A DNA stretch of 64,000 bases from Cornus controversa (Eukaryota; Streptophyta; Magnoliopsida; Cornales; Cornaceae). Both the position numbers and the translations under genes were made by a program. Below are positions 32,395 to 44,287 of the stretch, piece by piece. Positions within the stretch are counted from its first letter, which is position 1. Each line of letters starts with the position of its first letter. The notes under the pieces are model-generated. The model did no database searches. It was not told where the DNA came from and saw only the letters and a list, made by a program, of their open reading frames with translations. The stretch spans positions 58,039,146 to 58,103,145 of the forward strand of contig CM048852.1 of NCBI GenBank assembly GCA_026545225.1, read 5' to 3'.

Positions 32395-33750
32395 AGAATA
32401 ATATAACCCCTCCATCTTCTACTCACTTGCTTTGACCATGTTGATGGCGAAATTAGTGTTGTTTCCATCTCCATCTCCATCTGAGAAGAACATATATCTA
32501 TCACATCTGGAATCTCAGTATTACTCATCTTTACTTTTGCTAACATGAGCTAGTGTGAAGAAAAGAAGGTGAAGGATATAGAAAAATTGGAGGCCTTATT
32601 ATTTCTTTTCGGGATAAAATAGGAATGTAAAATAACAAGGTGTTCTTTCATTCAAAAATATTTTCTCATGTTTTGTGCGAAAAACATTTTGAAAGAAAAT
32701 GGATGGTTGCAAAAATTCAAAATTTTGAGGTGATTCCTTTTTGCAGTATTCAAACTCTAAAAAATATAAAAAATTTATGTTTCCTTTCTTTTCCAACTAA
32801 TTCCATTCCACCAGCGTAAGATGGAGATGAATATTAAAGGCTTGTTGTAGACTTGGTCGTCGGTCATAGATGAAAAAGTTCAAATGGAGAGCCAATCAGC
32901 TAAGGGTTAAATTTAGAACAATGAAATGAGACGATTCGACATACCCATGTCGAAATTTTTTTCAAACACACCTAGCACTAAAGGATATTCTATACTAGAA
33001 AATGAACAGTACTGTGGAATTTTTTTTTTTTTTTTTTGTATAGCACTGGTTTAGCACTTGATACTTGTGTAGAGCCTGCCTTCTCTTTTTTATACAATGA
33101 CTTGCTTACCAAAAAATAAAAGATGAACACGACACTGATAAAGTTTAGTATTCAAAAATTAAATAAAAATCAGAAACCCATTGAAAATTAAAAATAATAT
33201 GATGATGATGTAGTTTCAATCCTCATTTGTAATTGTCAACTGAGTTTTCATGTTGCTTAGTCGGTGGATTTTGTTCTTATATTAAAATTAATTAAAAAAA
33301 AATCAAATGGTCAAAAAGACAATCAAAATCCACCAACCAACCAATATGAAAAGTAGTTCAAAATTAGAAATAAAGATTGAAACGGGGCTGCTGCTAAATT
33401 CACAATAGGAGTAATGTTTATATATATATATATATTCTCCTCTTTCAATGTGAATAAGATCTTAAAATTAAAAATAATAACATTCAATGCTAAGCCAATT
33501 GGGCTAAGAAAGAGCCCATCAAAGTTACAAGTTGTGGGTGGGTTCCCTCTGCCAACTTGGGGAGAACGTTAAGATCAGAATAAAATCTCCATCCATCCCA
33601 GAAAGGAATGATTACCCCCCACTTCTTTAATTTAAAATAATAATATCATACATAGGATGAACATGATTATATAGGCTGGGCCTCACAAGAGAGTCTCTTG
33701 TGACTTCAATATTAGCTGTTTGATTCAACTTTTGAACAACACTAATACCA
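32395..33750. other. AT-rich intergenic DNA before the large membrane gene
   Basis: No gene. Contains a long T-run (33020-33039) and a (TA)n run (33418-33434). The region from about 33750 on becomes less AT-rich and CT-rich, as expected near a transcription start. Confidence 0.4.
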
Positions 33751-33819
33751 TCATTATTGGCTAATCAACGGCCCATATTGAGATTTAGCATGAGATTACT
33801 CTGAACTTGGACCAGGCAA

Positions 33820-34412
33820 CTAATCCTTAGAAAACAGAGAGAGTAGAGAGAGAAACTACTACTTTTCCTTTCCCTCACTTTTCTCTTCTTTTGGTACCGC
33901 CCCATCAATCTCTCTCTACAATTCAACACCAAAAAACAGGAGAGGCACACACGAACTGACAACGCAGCATCCATAGCTGTTGCTGAGGCAAAAAGAAAAT
34001 ACTAAGAAAAGAAGAATAGTGGAAAGCAGAGGACTTTCGGCTCCCTCAGATGCTGATCTCTATTCCAAGCTGGTAAGTCACTTCTCTCAGAAAAAAAATA
34101 AAAAATTCCTTCTTTGATTTTCTCTCACTGGAACATTTCAAGTGTGACCCGCCCATCACTTCATATGATTTTTTCTCCTCTTCTGCTTTTCAGATATTGA
34201 AATTGGTTATCATCATCAGTGATTCTTCTGATTCTTGTTTCACTGGTTCATTGAGGTGCGTTTCTGCTCAATTCAGTTCCAATTTCATTTAGCTGTGTAT
34301 TTTCTTGTAATTGATTTGAATTCATAAAGTGGGTAGTGGGTTGTTTCTAAATTGATTTTCATACGAAACAGATTGGAAATTTTTTCGAGTGTCAAAAGGA
34401 AGAGAGACAAAC
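33820..34412 (+). other. 5' untranslated exons of the large acidic membrane protein gene
   Basis: Leader exons inferred from splice sites: one ending at 34072 (CAAGCTG/gtaagt), one at 34194-34255 (tttcag/ATATTG to ATTGAG/gtgcgt), and a third starting at 34372 (gaaacag/ATTGG) that runs into the coding exon. The CT-rich stretch 33830-33920 is typical of plant leaders. The start site of transcription is a guess. Confidence 0.5.
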
Positions 34413-37400
34413 ATGGGTGTTGGGTTGTTGGATATTGAAGTTCAAATCCGGAAATTTATGATCTTTTCGTTCAGAACATGTTATAGATCAGTTTGCAGTC
34501 ATCCATTCCTTGTGGGTTTGGCGTTCTTCTTGATTTTCCTGTACAGATCATTTCCTTTTCTGTTTTACTTTTTGGTCTCTGCCTCCCCTGTTCTTGTTTG
34601 CACTGCTGTTCTTCTTGGAACCCTTTTGAGCTTTGGACAGCCCAATATACCTGAAATCGAGAAGGAAGAAGAGAGAACCCATGAGATTTTGTCTTTGAGA
34701 ACTGGGGTTTCAAGAGATGCTGTTGTTGTTGAAAGAGATGAGAGCTTTGATATAGAGAGGTACACTGATAAGGGAAGGGATGTAGTAGAGAACTCCATTC
34801 AGGAAGCAAGTTCCACATCGAGTAAGGTCAGTGAACTTGATAGAGATGATAACAGTTTTGTTGAGAGCTCGCCGCTGATCCAGGAGAATTCCCGGGAAAT
34901 TCAATTTGAGAAGCGGGTGATTGAGGAAGAGGAGAGAGAATTACTTGATCTGGGAAATGAAAAGAAGGGTGAAATTACTGAAGTGAGACCGTGCCATGGG
35001 GAAGTTGTTGAGAGTCAGTACTCCTTGATTCATGAGGTTAGGGATGACAATGTTAACTGTGAAAATGATAAATCATCAGTGGAATATGTCAATTCTCGCG
35101 TGGCAGGTGACTTTGAATCTTCTCAAATTCTCCCATGGAGACAAGTGGAGGAGGCAGATCAGGATGACGAGGCTTCGGATTCTGGGTCTGATGGAGCAGA
35201 GAGTTCCTCTCCTGACGCTTCAATGGCTGACATCATTCCAATGCTTGATGAGCTCCACCCACTTTTAGATGAACATGCTCCTCTGCCTGGTCATAAATCC
35301 CAAAATGACTTTGATTCCGCTTCTGAGCGGTCTCAAAAATCCAGTGACAGCATTAATGAGTTGGATGTGGATATTGAAAACCAAGAAGAGGAAGAAGTTG
35401 GTGATGATGATAATGACGACGACGAAGAGGAAGACACACAGGGAGGAAAAGAGGATGGAGCTAAATCTGCTATCACATGGACAGAGGATGACCAAAAGAA
35501 TCTCATGAATTTAGGAACTTCTGAGCTGGAAAGGAACCAAAGGTTGGAGAATCTTATTGCTAGGAGAAGGGCAAGGAAAGATTTGAGGATGGTGGCTGAG
35601 AAGAACTTGATAGACTTGGATAGTGCTGACCTTCCATTTAATATTGCACCCATTTCAACAACAAGACACAACCCCTTTGATCTTCCTTATGATTCCAATA
35701 ACAACATGGGATTACCGCCCATTCCTGGATCTGCTCCGTCTATTCTGTTACCAAGGCGAAACCCTTTCGATATTCCTTATGACTCAAGTGAAGAGAAACC
35801 TGATCTCACAGAAGACAGTTTTCAACAGGAGTACAAGACATTTCATCAAAAGGAGACGTTTTTCCGGAGGCATGAAAGTTTTAACGTGGGACCATCATTA
35901 TTTGGGCCTCACAAGCAGGAGAAGCAAGATATCAGATTAAGACCCTTTTTTGTACCAGAACGGATGGATTCAGAAAGAACAAGCATTTCTTACTTTCAGA
36001 GACAATCAAGTGAACTTAGTGAGTCCCAGGTGAGCTCCATTCCTGAAACAGAATCAATGTGTTCAGCTGGTGGTCAGGAAGTGGAGCGGATCTCCAGCAC
36101 AGAGCATGTTTATGAGCTTGTTAAACATGGAAGTGAATCCTCTGAAGATTTAGATACGATAGAGTTAGATCAATCTGAGAAGAGAGATGTTGAACTCAAT
36201 GAGGTTGAAATTGAATTAGGGGGACTGGAATATCATCATGAAATGGAATCGGGCTTATCACTAACAAGAGATGTAGCAACTCCTACGGAACACAACACAG
36301 GTGGAATTCATCTGAATACAGGAGCAGCTGACAGCAGTAAATCAAGCACATCATTGTTGTCAGCAGTTAATGGAAAGATCTTTGATGAGAAAGAAGATGA
36401 CAGGATATCGATTGTGGAGCCAAGAAAAGGCAATCTTATTGAAGAGTCTGGCATTTCAATGCAACCTTCTTTAGAAGAGTCAGGTTTCAACATTACAAGT
36501 GAGTTGGTGGATGATAGTCAGCATAAGGAGCCTGTTTATGATTTAAGCCCGCAAGCGGTTGAGAAGAAACTCTCTTCTTCCTCCATTGCTTCTGAACTGC
36601 AAGTCGAGATACCCGAAACAGGCTTGCCGGCAGTGTTGGTTAAAAGAACCATTCCTTTTGCAGATAGAGATTCTGGAGTAAGTAACCAGAGCATAGAGAA
36701 GGACACTCCTATTGGCGAAAATATGCTTGAAGGCTCATTACCTTTACATGCAGTAGATGAAAAGGAATTGGAATCGAAGGAAGTTACAGAGGTAAGTGAG
36801 CATGATGTTATGAATTCTGGGTTCACACTTGTTGACCGAGATGTTGACAGTGCAAATGCATTGATAGTGCCTGAACTTGTTGTTGAGTGTGCTTCAACTA
36901 ATCCAAAACCATCTTCAGACACTAAATCAGTGGAGGATTATTTCATGTATCAGGATGATAATCATCAGAGTGAACAGAATCAAGTTGCCTCATCAAGCTT
37001 TGATGCAGATATACACGTAGTGGTCCAGCAAGATGTGGGTGAAGAGGTGGATTCCATCGATATAAGCTCTCAGTATAAGTTGTCTGAGGATCTAAATTTA
37101 TTTGGACCTAAGGAAGTCCAAACCTCATCGAGTGTTGAGCAACTTTCAGGGATTCATCCTGCTACATCTTCTGAGACTGAATTAATAGCAGAGCATTCAA
37201 TTGATAAGGAAGTAACTCTTCAGTTTGAACAAGATCAAGTCCACTCATCAAGCTCTGATGCAAATTTCTGTGTTGGCATCCACCAGGAAGCAGATGAGAA
37301 GATGGTTTCTACACATTATCAATGTGCTCCTGAGAAAAGCTCTGTGTTGGAATTGGAGAAACAGATGTCTTTGTCAAATAATTCTATGGTTCAGTTATCT

Positions 37401-40400
37401 TCTGACACCCATGAAGAACAGCAGGTAAGACATGAAACTTTAGAGTTTAAGTGGTTTTATAATATTATTTGTTATATTCATCCTTTTCTCTCTTCTATTT
37501 CTTGCCTCAGCTCTGCCGAAATAATTACACTTATCACTATTCTTGCAAATTGTCTGTAGTGATGCATATTACAAAATAGGGTAAACAACTTAGATGTTCA
37601 CCATAGTCTGAATAAGTTACATTAATGCCCTTCATGTTGAGAGTCAATTGGAGACACCTATAGTCTACTAAGAATAGACCATGGATGATGGTACTTCAGC
37701 TTTTTGCAGTTTACAATAATAAAATATGTATAGGTATAGTCAACCAGAATTTTACATGGAAACCCCAATGGGGAAAAACCATACTCTGTTCAGATAGAAG
37801 CAATTAACCGTCCTAAAAAGAAGTACAACCACAATACTTCAACTCAACCTCAAAAAGACAGTTGTTGCAGACAGCTTAGATTACCTCTTGTTATCACTCG
37901 GTGCCTTCAAACCCAGCTGTTGTGTTCCTCAAACATTACTCTTGTTCCTTCAAGTTTAGCTGTTGATCCATCAATGTGATCGCAATTCAATGATACTCCT
38001 TGAATAGTGATTGTCCAGCGACCTTCTCCCCACACGACGATGGAATTGTTTGATGGGCTGCTATAACTCTGAGCATTCTTTGATGTAGTTAGATTGATGG
38101 GCACAGCTTGTTGACATCCATAATATTTCACTCACTCTTCTCAAGTGAAGGATATCGGTGTGTGAATTGAAATAACAAAGAAAACAAGAGCACAAAGAAG
38201 GTTTAAACATGAACTCAGAAGCTTTATGAAGAGTCTAAGTATTGGTTCTAGTTCTATGTAAAACCATTCTCTTATTCTATATTTATAGAAATGGCAAACA
38301 ACTTTAAATTGATTTAGGAAACCTTTTCCAAGTTCCAAAAGACTTCAGAAATGATTTGGAAAAGTTTCATGAAGTCTGAATCAAATTAGGACTTGTTTTT
38401 TGAAAGATAGAAACACAGAATTCTGTAGACAGATAAAAAGTGTACTGGTTCACATGTTTTTGGAATGTAATTTTCGAAACATTGCAAGATGTACCAGTAC
38501 AGAATTATAATGTAGCGGTGCAGATGTCTCTGGAGTTTGGAGTGAATTCTTGAAAAAACATAGGACATTGTATAGGGTTTGGAGTGTACCAGTGCAAAAG
38601 TCTAAAGGGTGTACCGGTGTACAGGGGCAGAGCCAGAAATTTGATTCAGGAGGGCATAGTAGACATGATAAAAATAAAATAAAAAATCTCAGTGCAATAG
38701 TATTTTGCAAAACGTAACAAATGTTGACAAATTTGTTTTCATGACTTGCTTCTTTTTTTTCACCAATTTACCAACAAAAACACAAACAGAAAACGATTGT
38801 CAAACAAGTCCAAGTATATGAAAATAAATTTAAAGAAGAGAATAATAAAAGAATAAAAAGAGAGAAAAGAAGATTATTGCACATACATGAGTGCAAGAAG
38901 AAGATTTTTAAGAAAAACAAAGAAGAAGAAAATAATATATATATATATGAGAGAACGTTGAAGACGAGAAAAAGGAATGCAAATATTTTTTGAAGTGAAT
39001 AAAAAAAAAATTGAAGAAGAAGAAGAAGAGTAAGAAGGAAAAGAAAAAAAAGAATTAGAGAGGTTTTTAGAAAAGAATAATTTTAGGGAGGGACATTTGG
39101 AGATTTTATAAATTATATACAAGTGTGTAAGAAAATTTAATGGGCCAACATGGGTCCAACGTAAAAAAGGCAATTTTAGGGAGGGACATTTGGAAATTTT
39201 ATAAATAATATACAAGTATGTAAGAATATTTAATGAGCATGGGCCCAGGGGGGGCACGTGCCCCCCAGGGCACATGCCTGCTCCGCCACTGCCAGTGTAG
39301 GAGCATAGTGTACGGCGCACAACTCATTGTTTTGCTTCAATACCTGGAAGATCAATTTGAAACCTTGTCTGCCCCCCTGGGCACATGCTGGCTCCGCCAC
39401 TACAGGTGTAGGAGCATAGTGTACGGCACACAACTCATTGTTTTGCTTCAAAACCCGGAAGATCAATTTGAAACCTTGTCTGCCCCCCTGGGCACATGCT
39501 GGCTCCGCCACTGCTGGTGTAGGAGCATAGTGTACGGCACACAACTCATTGTTTTGCTTCAAAACCCGGAAGATCAATTTGAAACCTTGTCCTAGATTTT
39601 TCCAAAAACCTTTTAGAGACACTTTTAATAAATAAAATTGAACTAAAAGAATTAATACAAAGTGTCCTCACTCACTCACTTACCTTTGATGTGTGTGTGA
39701 GTACTCCGAACATTCACAATGCACCATCCTGTAAGTTTTTTGGTAGACATGACTCAATAAAAACGAAAATACAACTTGATAATTTAGTTTTGGGAACGAA
39801 TTTGCCAGTATGACATAATGACTATACATACAACAGACCTAAGTTCTGTGTTTTGAGATGGATATGAGTCATGAGTGTCGTTTTACATGGACATGAATTG
39901 TCAAACTCAGCAACTTTCTGAAACTTGAAACACAATGGTGTGTTCATCGAGAGGTTAATATACAGATATATTTTCATCTTATTAAAACCATAGCATAAAA
40001 CATGTGAATGGTAACTATATTATATTGTTAACATAGCATGATACTCGTGGAGATCTGCACATCTTTTTGGTAAATGATTGTTGTCCCTTTTAAAGTTGTC
40101 TAATGGTAAGCAGACACAAATGAACATTGCTGGTGTCAATAGGTCTATGACACACGAATTGTGAGTAAACTAGAAGTGTCCACAATATCATTGATTATTG
40201 TACGTCTAAAACATGCATGCTTCTTTCAGTATCTGCTACATATGTTTGTGTTACTCATAAAATGTTGGTTCTACCCATGTGACATCTACAGTTTATCTAA
40301 TATTAATTGAACACTTATTATTTTTTAATTTAATATCATGATATTGATCATACAAGAATGCAAGTTTTGGTTGGTGTATTTAGGGCATTCATTTGAAGAA

Positions 40401-42733
40401 TTTACTGTATTTTGTATTAAAAATTAGTATTGATAACCATCCTTATTCAAATAATCAAGCAGGAACCATTGATTATCCAGGTGAAGTCTATTGAGGAAGT
40501 AAGCACTCCCAGCAATTTAAATGTGTCAGAAGTCCAGGAGCCCAATAACAAAGTTCCATTAAATATCTACTCTCCCTTAATTTCTGACACTACCTCCTTT
40601 CCATTTGAAGTTTCTGAAACCAAATCCGCTACAGTTCTAGCAAATTTAAACGACATCCTTGATGGAATGGAAAATAAGGAACAAATTCAAGTCTCAGAAC
40701 ACTTCAATTATCCGGCAGATGCAACTGGTTCTCTTATTGATGAACAAAATATCATTGAAGAGGCCGATAAGATCAAAGAGATTGACGAAAGATTGCTGTT
40801 AGAATTGGATACAGTTGGTGACTTCAGTGTCAAAGAATTTGGATCAAGATTGAATGACATTGAAAATCACTTGGTTCCTGGTGGAGAGAGCTTTCTTGTG
40901 CTGCATGATCCTGAAACCAATTCTGACGAAACTGTTCGCGACTTTGTTGAAGCTGATAAAATTAAGGCTATTGTAGAACCAGAGAACCCAAGTGCATCTT
41001 GGGCTGAGGAGGTGATTGATCTATATCAAGATGTGGAGGATGCCTCAGAATTTCAGAGGTCTGGAGCAAGCCACACCAATCATATTCGTTTGCCTGTTGG
41101 GGAAAATTTTCACAGAGAAGTCGAGATTCCAATGGATTTTAAACCAATCAACGATGGATCACTGCAAAAGAAAACTGAAATTGAGCTTGCAGATTCCAAA
41201 ATAAATCAAAATTCAATTTCAGAAGAGATCAATTCAGGGATTCTTGTAGTTGAAGCACAATCAGTTGAAGATATTGACTCCAATTTTAAGAAGAATGGAG
41301 ATATGGTTTTGAAAATTAAAATTGAACTTGAAGAATCTGAGATGCCCCACCAGGATCCGTCTGAAGTGGAGATCAATTCTGAGATGCCAGTTCTTGAAGC
41401 ACACTCTTTTGAAGATATCAATTCAGCCATCAATCAAATTGGTGAAGAAAAAATTCAGGAACCTGTTGTTACTGAGTTACTCCATGCTGAGCTGACACCA
41501 GAAGAAACTGAACCTGGGTGTTCTGAACATGGGATTTTGCACAAATATTCAAATCTAACAGAGAACAAAATGGAGTTACAGGTTATTGAGGCAAGATCAG
41601 TTGAAGATATTGGTTTGGCTTTTAAAAGTCTCCACGAAGACGCAGATGTCGAGAGACGCATCCTCCACAGTCCAGTTGATGATAATCCAGATGTAATCGA
41701 ATCCAAAGATCCTGCAGAAACGAATTCAGAAATTGAGCTTGGAGAGTCTGAGATACCCCACCAGGATCAGATTGAAGTGGAGATCAATTCTGAGATGCCA
41801 GTTCTTGAAGCACGCTCTCTTGAAGATATTGATTTAGCCTTCAAGCAAATTGCTGAAGAAAAAATTAAGGAACCTATTGTTACTGAGTCACTCCATGCTG
41901 AGCTGACACCAGAAGAAACTGAACCCGGGTGTTCTGAACATGGGATTTTGCACAAAGATTCAAATCTGACAGAGAACAAAATGGAGTTACCAGTTATTGA
42001 GGCAAGATCAGTCGAAGATATTGGTTTGGCTTTTAAAAGTCTCCACGAAGACACAGATGTCGAGAGATGCATCCTCCCCAGTTCAGTTGATGGTCCAGAT
42101 GTGATCGAATCCAAAGATCCTGCAGAAACGAACTCAGAAATAGAGCTTGGGGAGTCTGAGATTCCCCACCAAGATCAGATTGAAGTGGAGATCAATTCTG
42201 AGATGCCAGTTCTTGAAGCACGCTCTCTTGAAGATATCGACTCAGCCATCAAGCAAATTGGGGAAGAAAAAATTAAGGAACCTATTGTTACTGAGTCACT
42301 GGAAGAAACTGAAACTGAACCCGGGTGTTCTGAACATGGGATTTTGCACAAAGATTCAAATCTGACAGAGAACAAAATGGAGTTACCAGTTATTGAGGCA
42401 AGATCAGTCGAAGATATTGGTTTGGCTTTTAAAAGTCTCCACAAAGACACAGATGTTGAGAGACGCATCCTCCCCAGTTCAGTTGATGATAATCCAGATG
42501 TGATCGAATCCAAAATTCCTGCAGAAATCAATTCTGATTTGCATGTTGCTGAAGCAAGTTCTTTGGAAGATACCAATATTGCTATAAAGCAAGTCTCAGA
42601 AGGTAATTTGGAGAAGCCACTGAAATCAGATTCTGAAGATGGAGATGCAAGAACCAAGGCAAATGAAGTAGGTTCCTCCAAGGAGGCTGAATCAAGCATT
42701 AAAGAATTTGGTGTGCCAGAAACTAGCACATGA
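34413..42733 (+). CDS. Large acidic, membrane-anchored plant protein of unknown function
   Basis: Two coding exons, 34413-37424 and 40463-42733, join in phase 0 (CAG/gtaaga, aagcag/GAACC) to give 1760 residues. The N-terminus MGVGLLDIEVQIRKF precedes hydrophobic segments at about 31-44 and 48-75, so it is anchored by its start. The rest is acidic and probably disordered, with an Asp/Glu run at about 322-345, then WTEDDQKNLMNLGTSELERN and a basic IARRRARKDLRM helix, and two NPFD(L/I)PYDS motifs at about 418 and 447 before QKETFFRRHESF. These blocks match the plant family of Arabidopsis At5g17910/At1g07330, labelled cardiomyopathy-associated-like in databases, function unknown. The C-terminal exon holds VxEARSxEDIxxAxK motifs and three 136-137-residue repeats (41371-42540). 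The ATG at 34413 is the first in frame after a spliced leader. The 3.0-kb intron contains transposon DNA. This protein is longer than the Arabidopsis member as I recall it, partly through the repeats. Confidence 0.85.
37425..38621. other. Left part of the 3-kb intron, inserted repeat DNA
   Basis: After about 170 bp of ordinary intron the sequence changes to moderately GC-rich, ordered DNA (for example ACATGGAAACCCCAATGGGG near 37755 and repeated gtaccagt/gtaccggt words at 38490-38620). It looks like transposon-derived DNA, perhaps part of an LTR element, but no coding domain or terminal repeat is clear. It continues after the hAT at 38622-39291. Confidence 0.35.
38622..39291. mobile_element. 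hAT element with 8-bp target duplication in an intron
   Basis: The left end CAGGGGCAGAGCCAGAAATT and the right end in reverse complement CAGTGGCGGAGCAGGCATGT are typical plant hAT termini (CAGxGGCxGAGC). Flanks CCGGTGTA (38614-38621) and CCAGTGTA (39292-39299) match at 7 of 8. The 670-bp element is non-coding and contains a 93-bp direct repeat (attttagggagggacatttgg at about 39080 and 39173). Confidence 0.75.
39258..39597. repeat. 111-bp tandem array, three units, including a copied hAT end
   Basis: Units are anchored at GAGCATAGTGTACGGC (39301, 39412, 39523), exactly 111 bp apart. Each later unit starts with a copy of the hAT right end (GGGCACATGCTGGCTCCGCC), then about 77 bp of flanking DNA up to GATCAATTTGAAACCTTGTC. 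Units 2 and 3 are nearly identical; unit 1 differs slightly and is continuous with the intact hAT. Confidence 0.9.
41371..42540 (+). repeat. In-frame tandem repeat of 411/408 bp in the coding exon
   Basis: GATCAATTCTGAGATGCCAG recurs at 41371, 41782 and 42190, a period of 411 then 408 bp, keeping the frame. Each unit encodes EINSEMPVLEAxSxEDI, then HGILHKxSNLTENKMEL and IEARSVEDIGLAFKSLH, so it has two EARSxEDI motifs. Units 1-2 and 2-3 are about 90% or more identical by eye; unit 3 lacks about six codons and ends early. The duplication is recent and was kept in frame. Confidence 0.9.
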
Positions 42734-44287
42734 ATAGTTCAAACATCTAAAGGTTTAAATTTGAATATGTCTGATGTTGAAGGAAAGAAAGCTTAAATCT
42801 CATAAATTGAGCTGCAGCTCCAGGCTTCCAGCTCCTGCTCAACTCTAGTGGTTCTGATAAACAAGAATGCAAGAGGAGAAAAGAAAATTTGGTTTGACTT
42901 TTCCTCTTTGGTTTTCCTCCTTTAGAGTGGGATTTGTGGTCTTATGGTTTGGTTAGCAAGTTTGTCTTCGTAATGGTGGGAAGGTATTGTTGTATTATTT
43001 CGAGATTTTTTTTCTTCTTTCTTTTTTTTTACTGATGGATTCTTCAAGAATGAGTTTTTTTTTCGTATTTCTTGAAGTGTGAAATTTAGTTATGTTTCTG
43101 GGAGTGAGCTGGTTGTGGCATACTTGGAGAAAGGAATGTTTTATTCCTTCCATTTTGTATATAATTTTTTTCCTTCTTGTAAAAGTTGCCCTTTAGAGTG
43201 TTTCTGAAAAACATATTTGTGCAGATCTTTTTTTTTCCCCTCTGAATCTCTTTTCTTCTGTGGAACTGCTTTTTGTGGAAAGTTACTATAGCAGATTAGC
43301 AGGTTCTTTCCATTGATTATATGCAACAGTGCTTGACACCTTTTTGAACAGAACTCCTGATGATCTGATTTAGTTTTCAGTCTCTCTCATCTGGCTTCTT
43401 GCTAAAGTGTGTTGTTATGGTTTCGGACCGTTTAGATTTTTGACAATAGCTCTCTATTCTCAGAGGACATTAGAAACAAAAAACAACATAAACCAATTTA
43501 AAAATCATTTGTCAGTCTTCATAAACTTCGTTAATGGAAAAGCCTGTTTTCTGTTTCTTGAATCCTTGGAAACTATTAAAACTGTTTTCAAATTGAACCA
43601 AACGTACCATTTATTTTTAACATGAATTTCACTTCTTACTACTGAATAGAATCCGAGCTTTCTAATCTGGAAACGAGTGAACAAGCACCCAAAATCGTAA
43701 CATGGAACAAGAAAACCATGTCACATTCTATCACTCCGGAGCATCATAGCAATTTCATTCAATTTGTGGGCTGCATGAACAAATCTCATGCATTATGCAT
43801 TTTAATTCTTCTTTCTTGAATGCCGAGGGGATGATAAATATCAGTATTGAACATGACGTCCCAAAAAATATAAGTAAAAACCTACCCCGTCAATAGGAGA
43901 GGCATGTCACTACAATACATATGAACAAAGCAGAATGATCATGTCCATATAATAAGCCCCTTCTTTTAAAATAGCTAGAAAAATCAAAGTGCGATTCGTG
44001 TTTATCATTTCCTGCATGTTCCCTTGCTTTAATTCAATCAAATCTATTATCATCACCGGAATATAGATTTCAGAATCCTTGTGGTGCAATCTAATAGACA
44101 TTGCATTCCCAGTGAATTTGAAAACAAAAGCGGTCATTGCCCTTGAATATCAGATTTTCTTTTAATTACATTGCACATAAATTTTACTTGTAACCTACAA
44201 GTAATATATCCTTGCTTAAACAGCACTTTGCATGTGTTTCAAGCCAGCAATAATAGTTGATTATTATGAGACCGCATTATACAATGC
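42734..44287. other. Converging 3' ends
   Basis: The 3' untranslated region of the large membrane protein (to perhaps 43200, T-rich with several possible poly(A) signals) and, from the other side, the 3' end of the COMM-like gene. No further gene seen. Confidence 0.4.

Noticed and set aside
38874-39622. Open frames in the reverse direction across the hAT and 111-bp array
   Set aside because: The repetitive translation simply reflects the 111-bp tandem units and hAT sequence; no known protein.
41206-42729. Long reverse-strand open frames in the repeat exon
   Set aside because: Mirror frames of the Glu/Ser-rich coding exon; the plus strand is clearly the coding strand from splice phase and family motifs.
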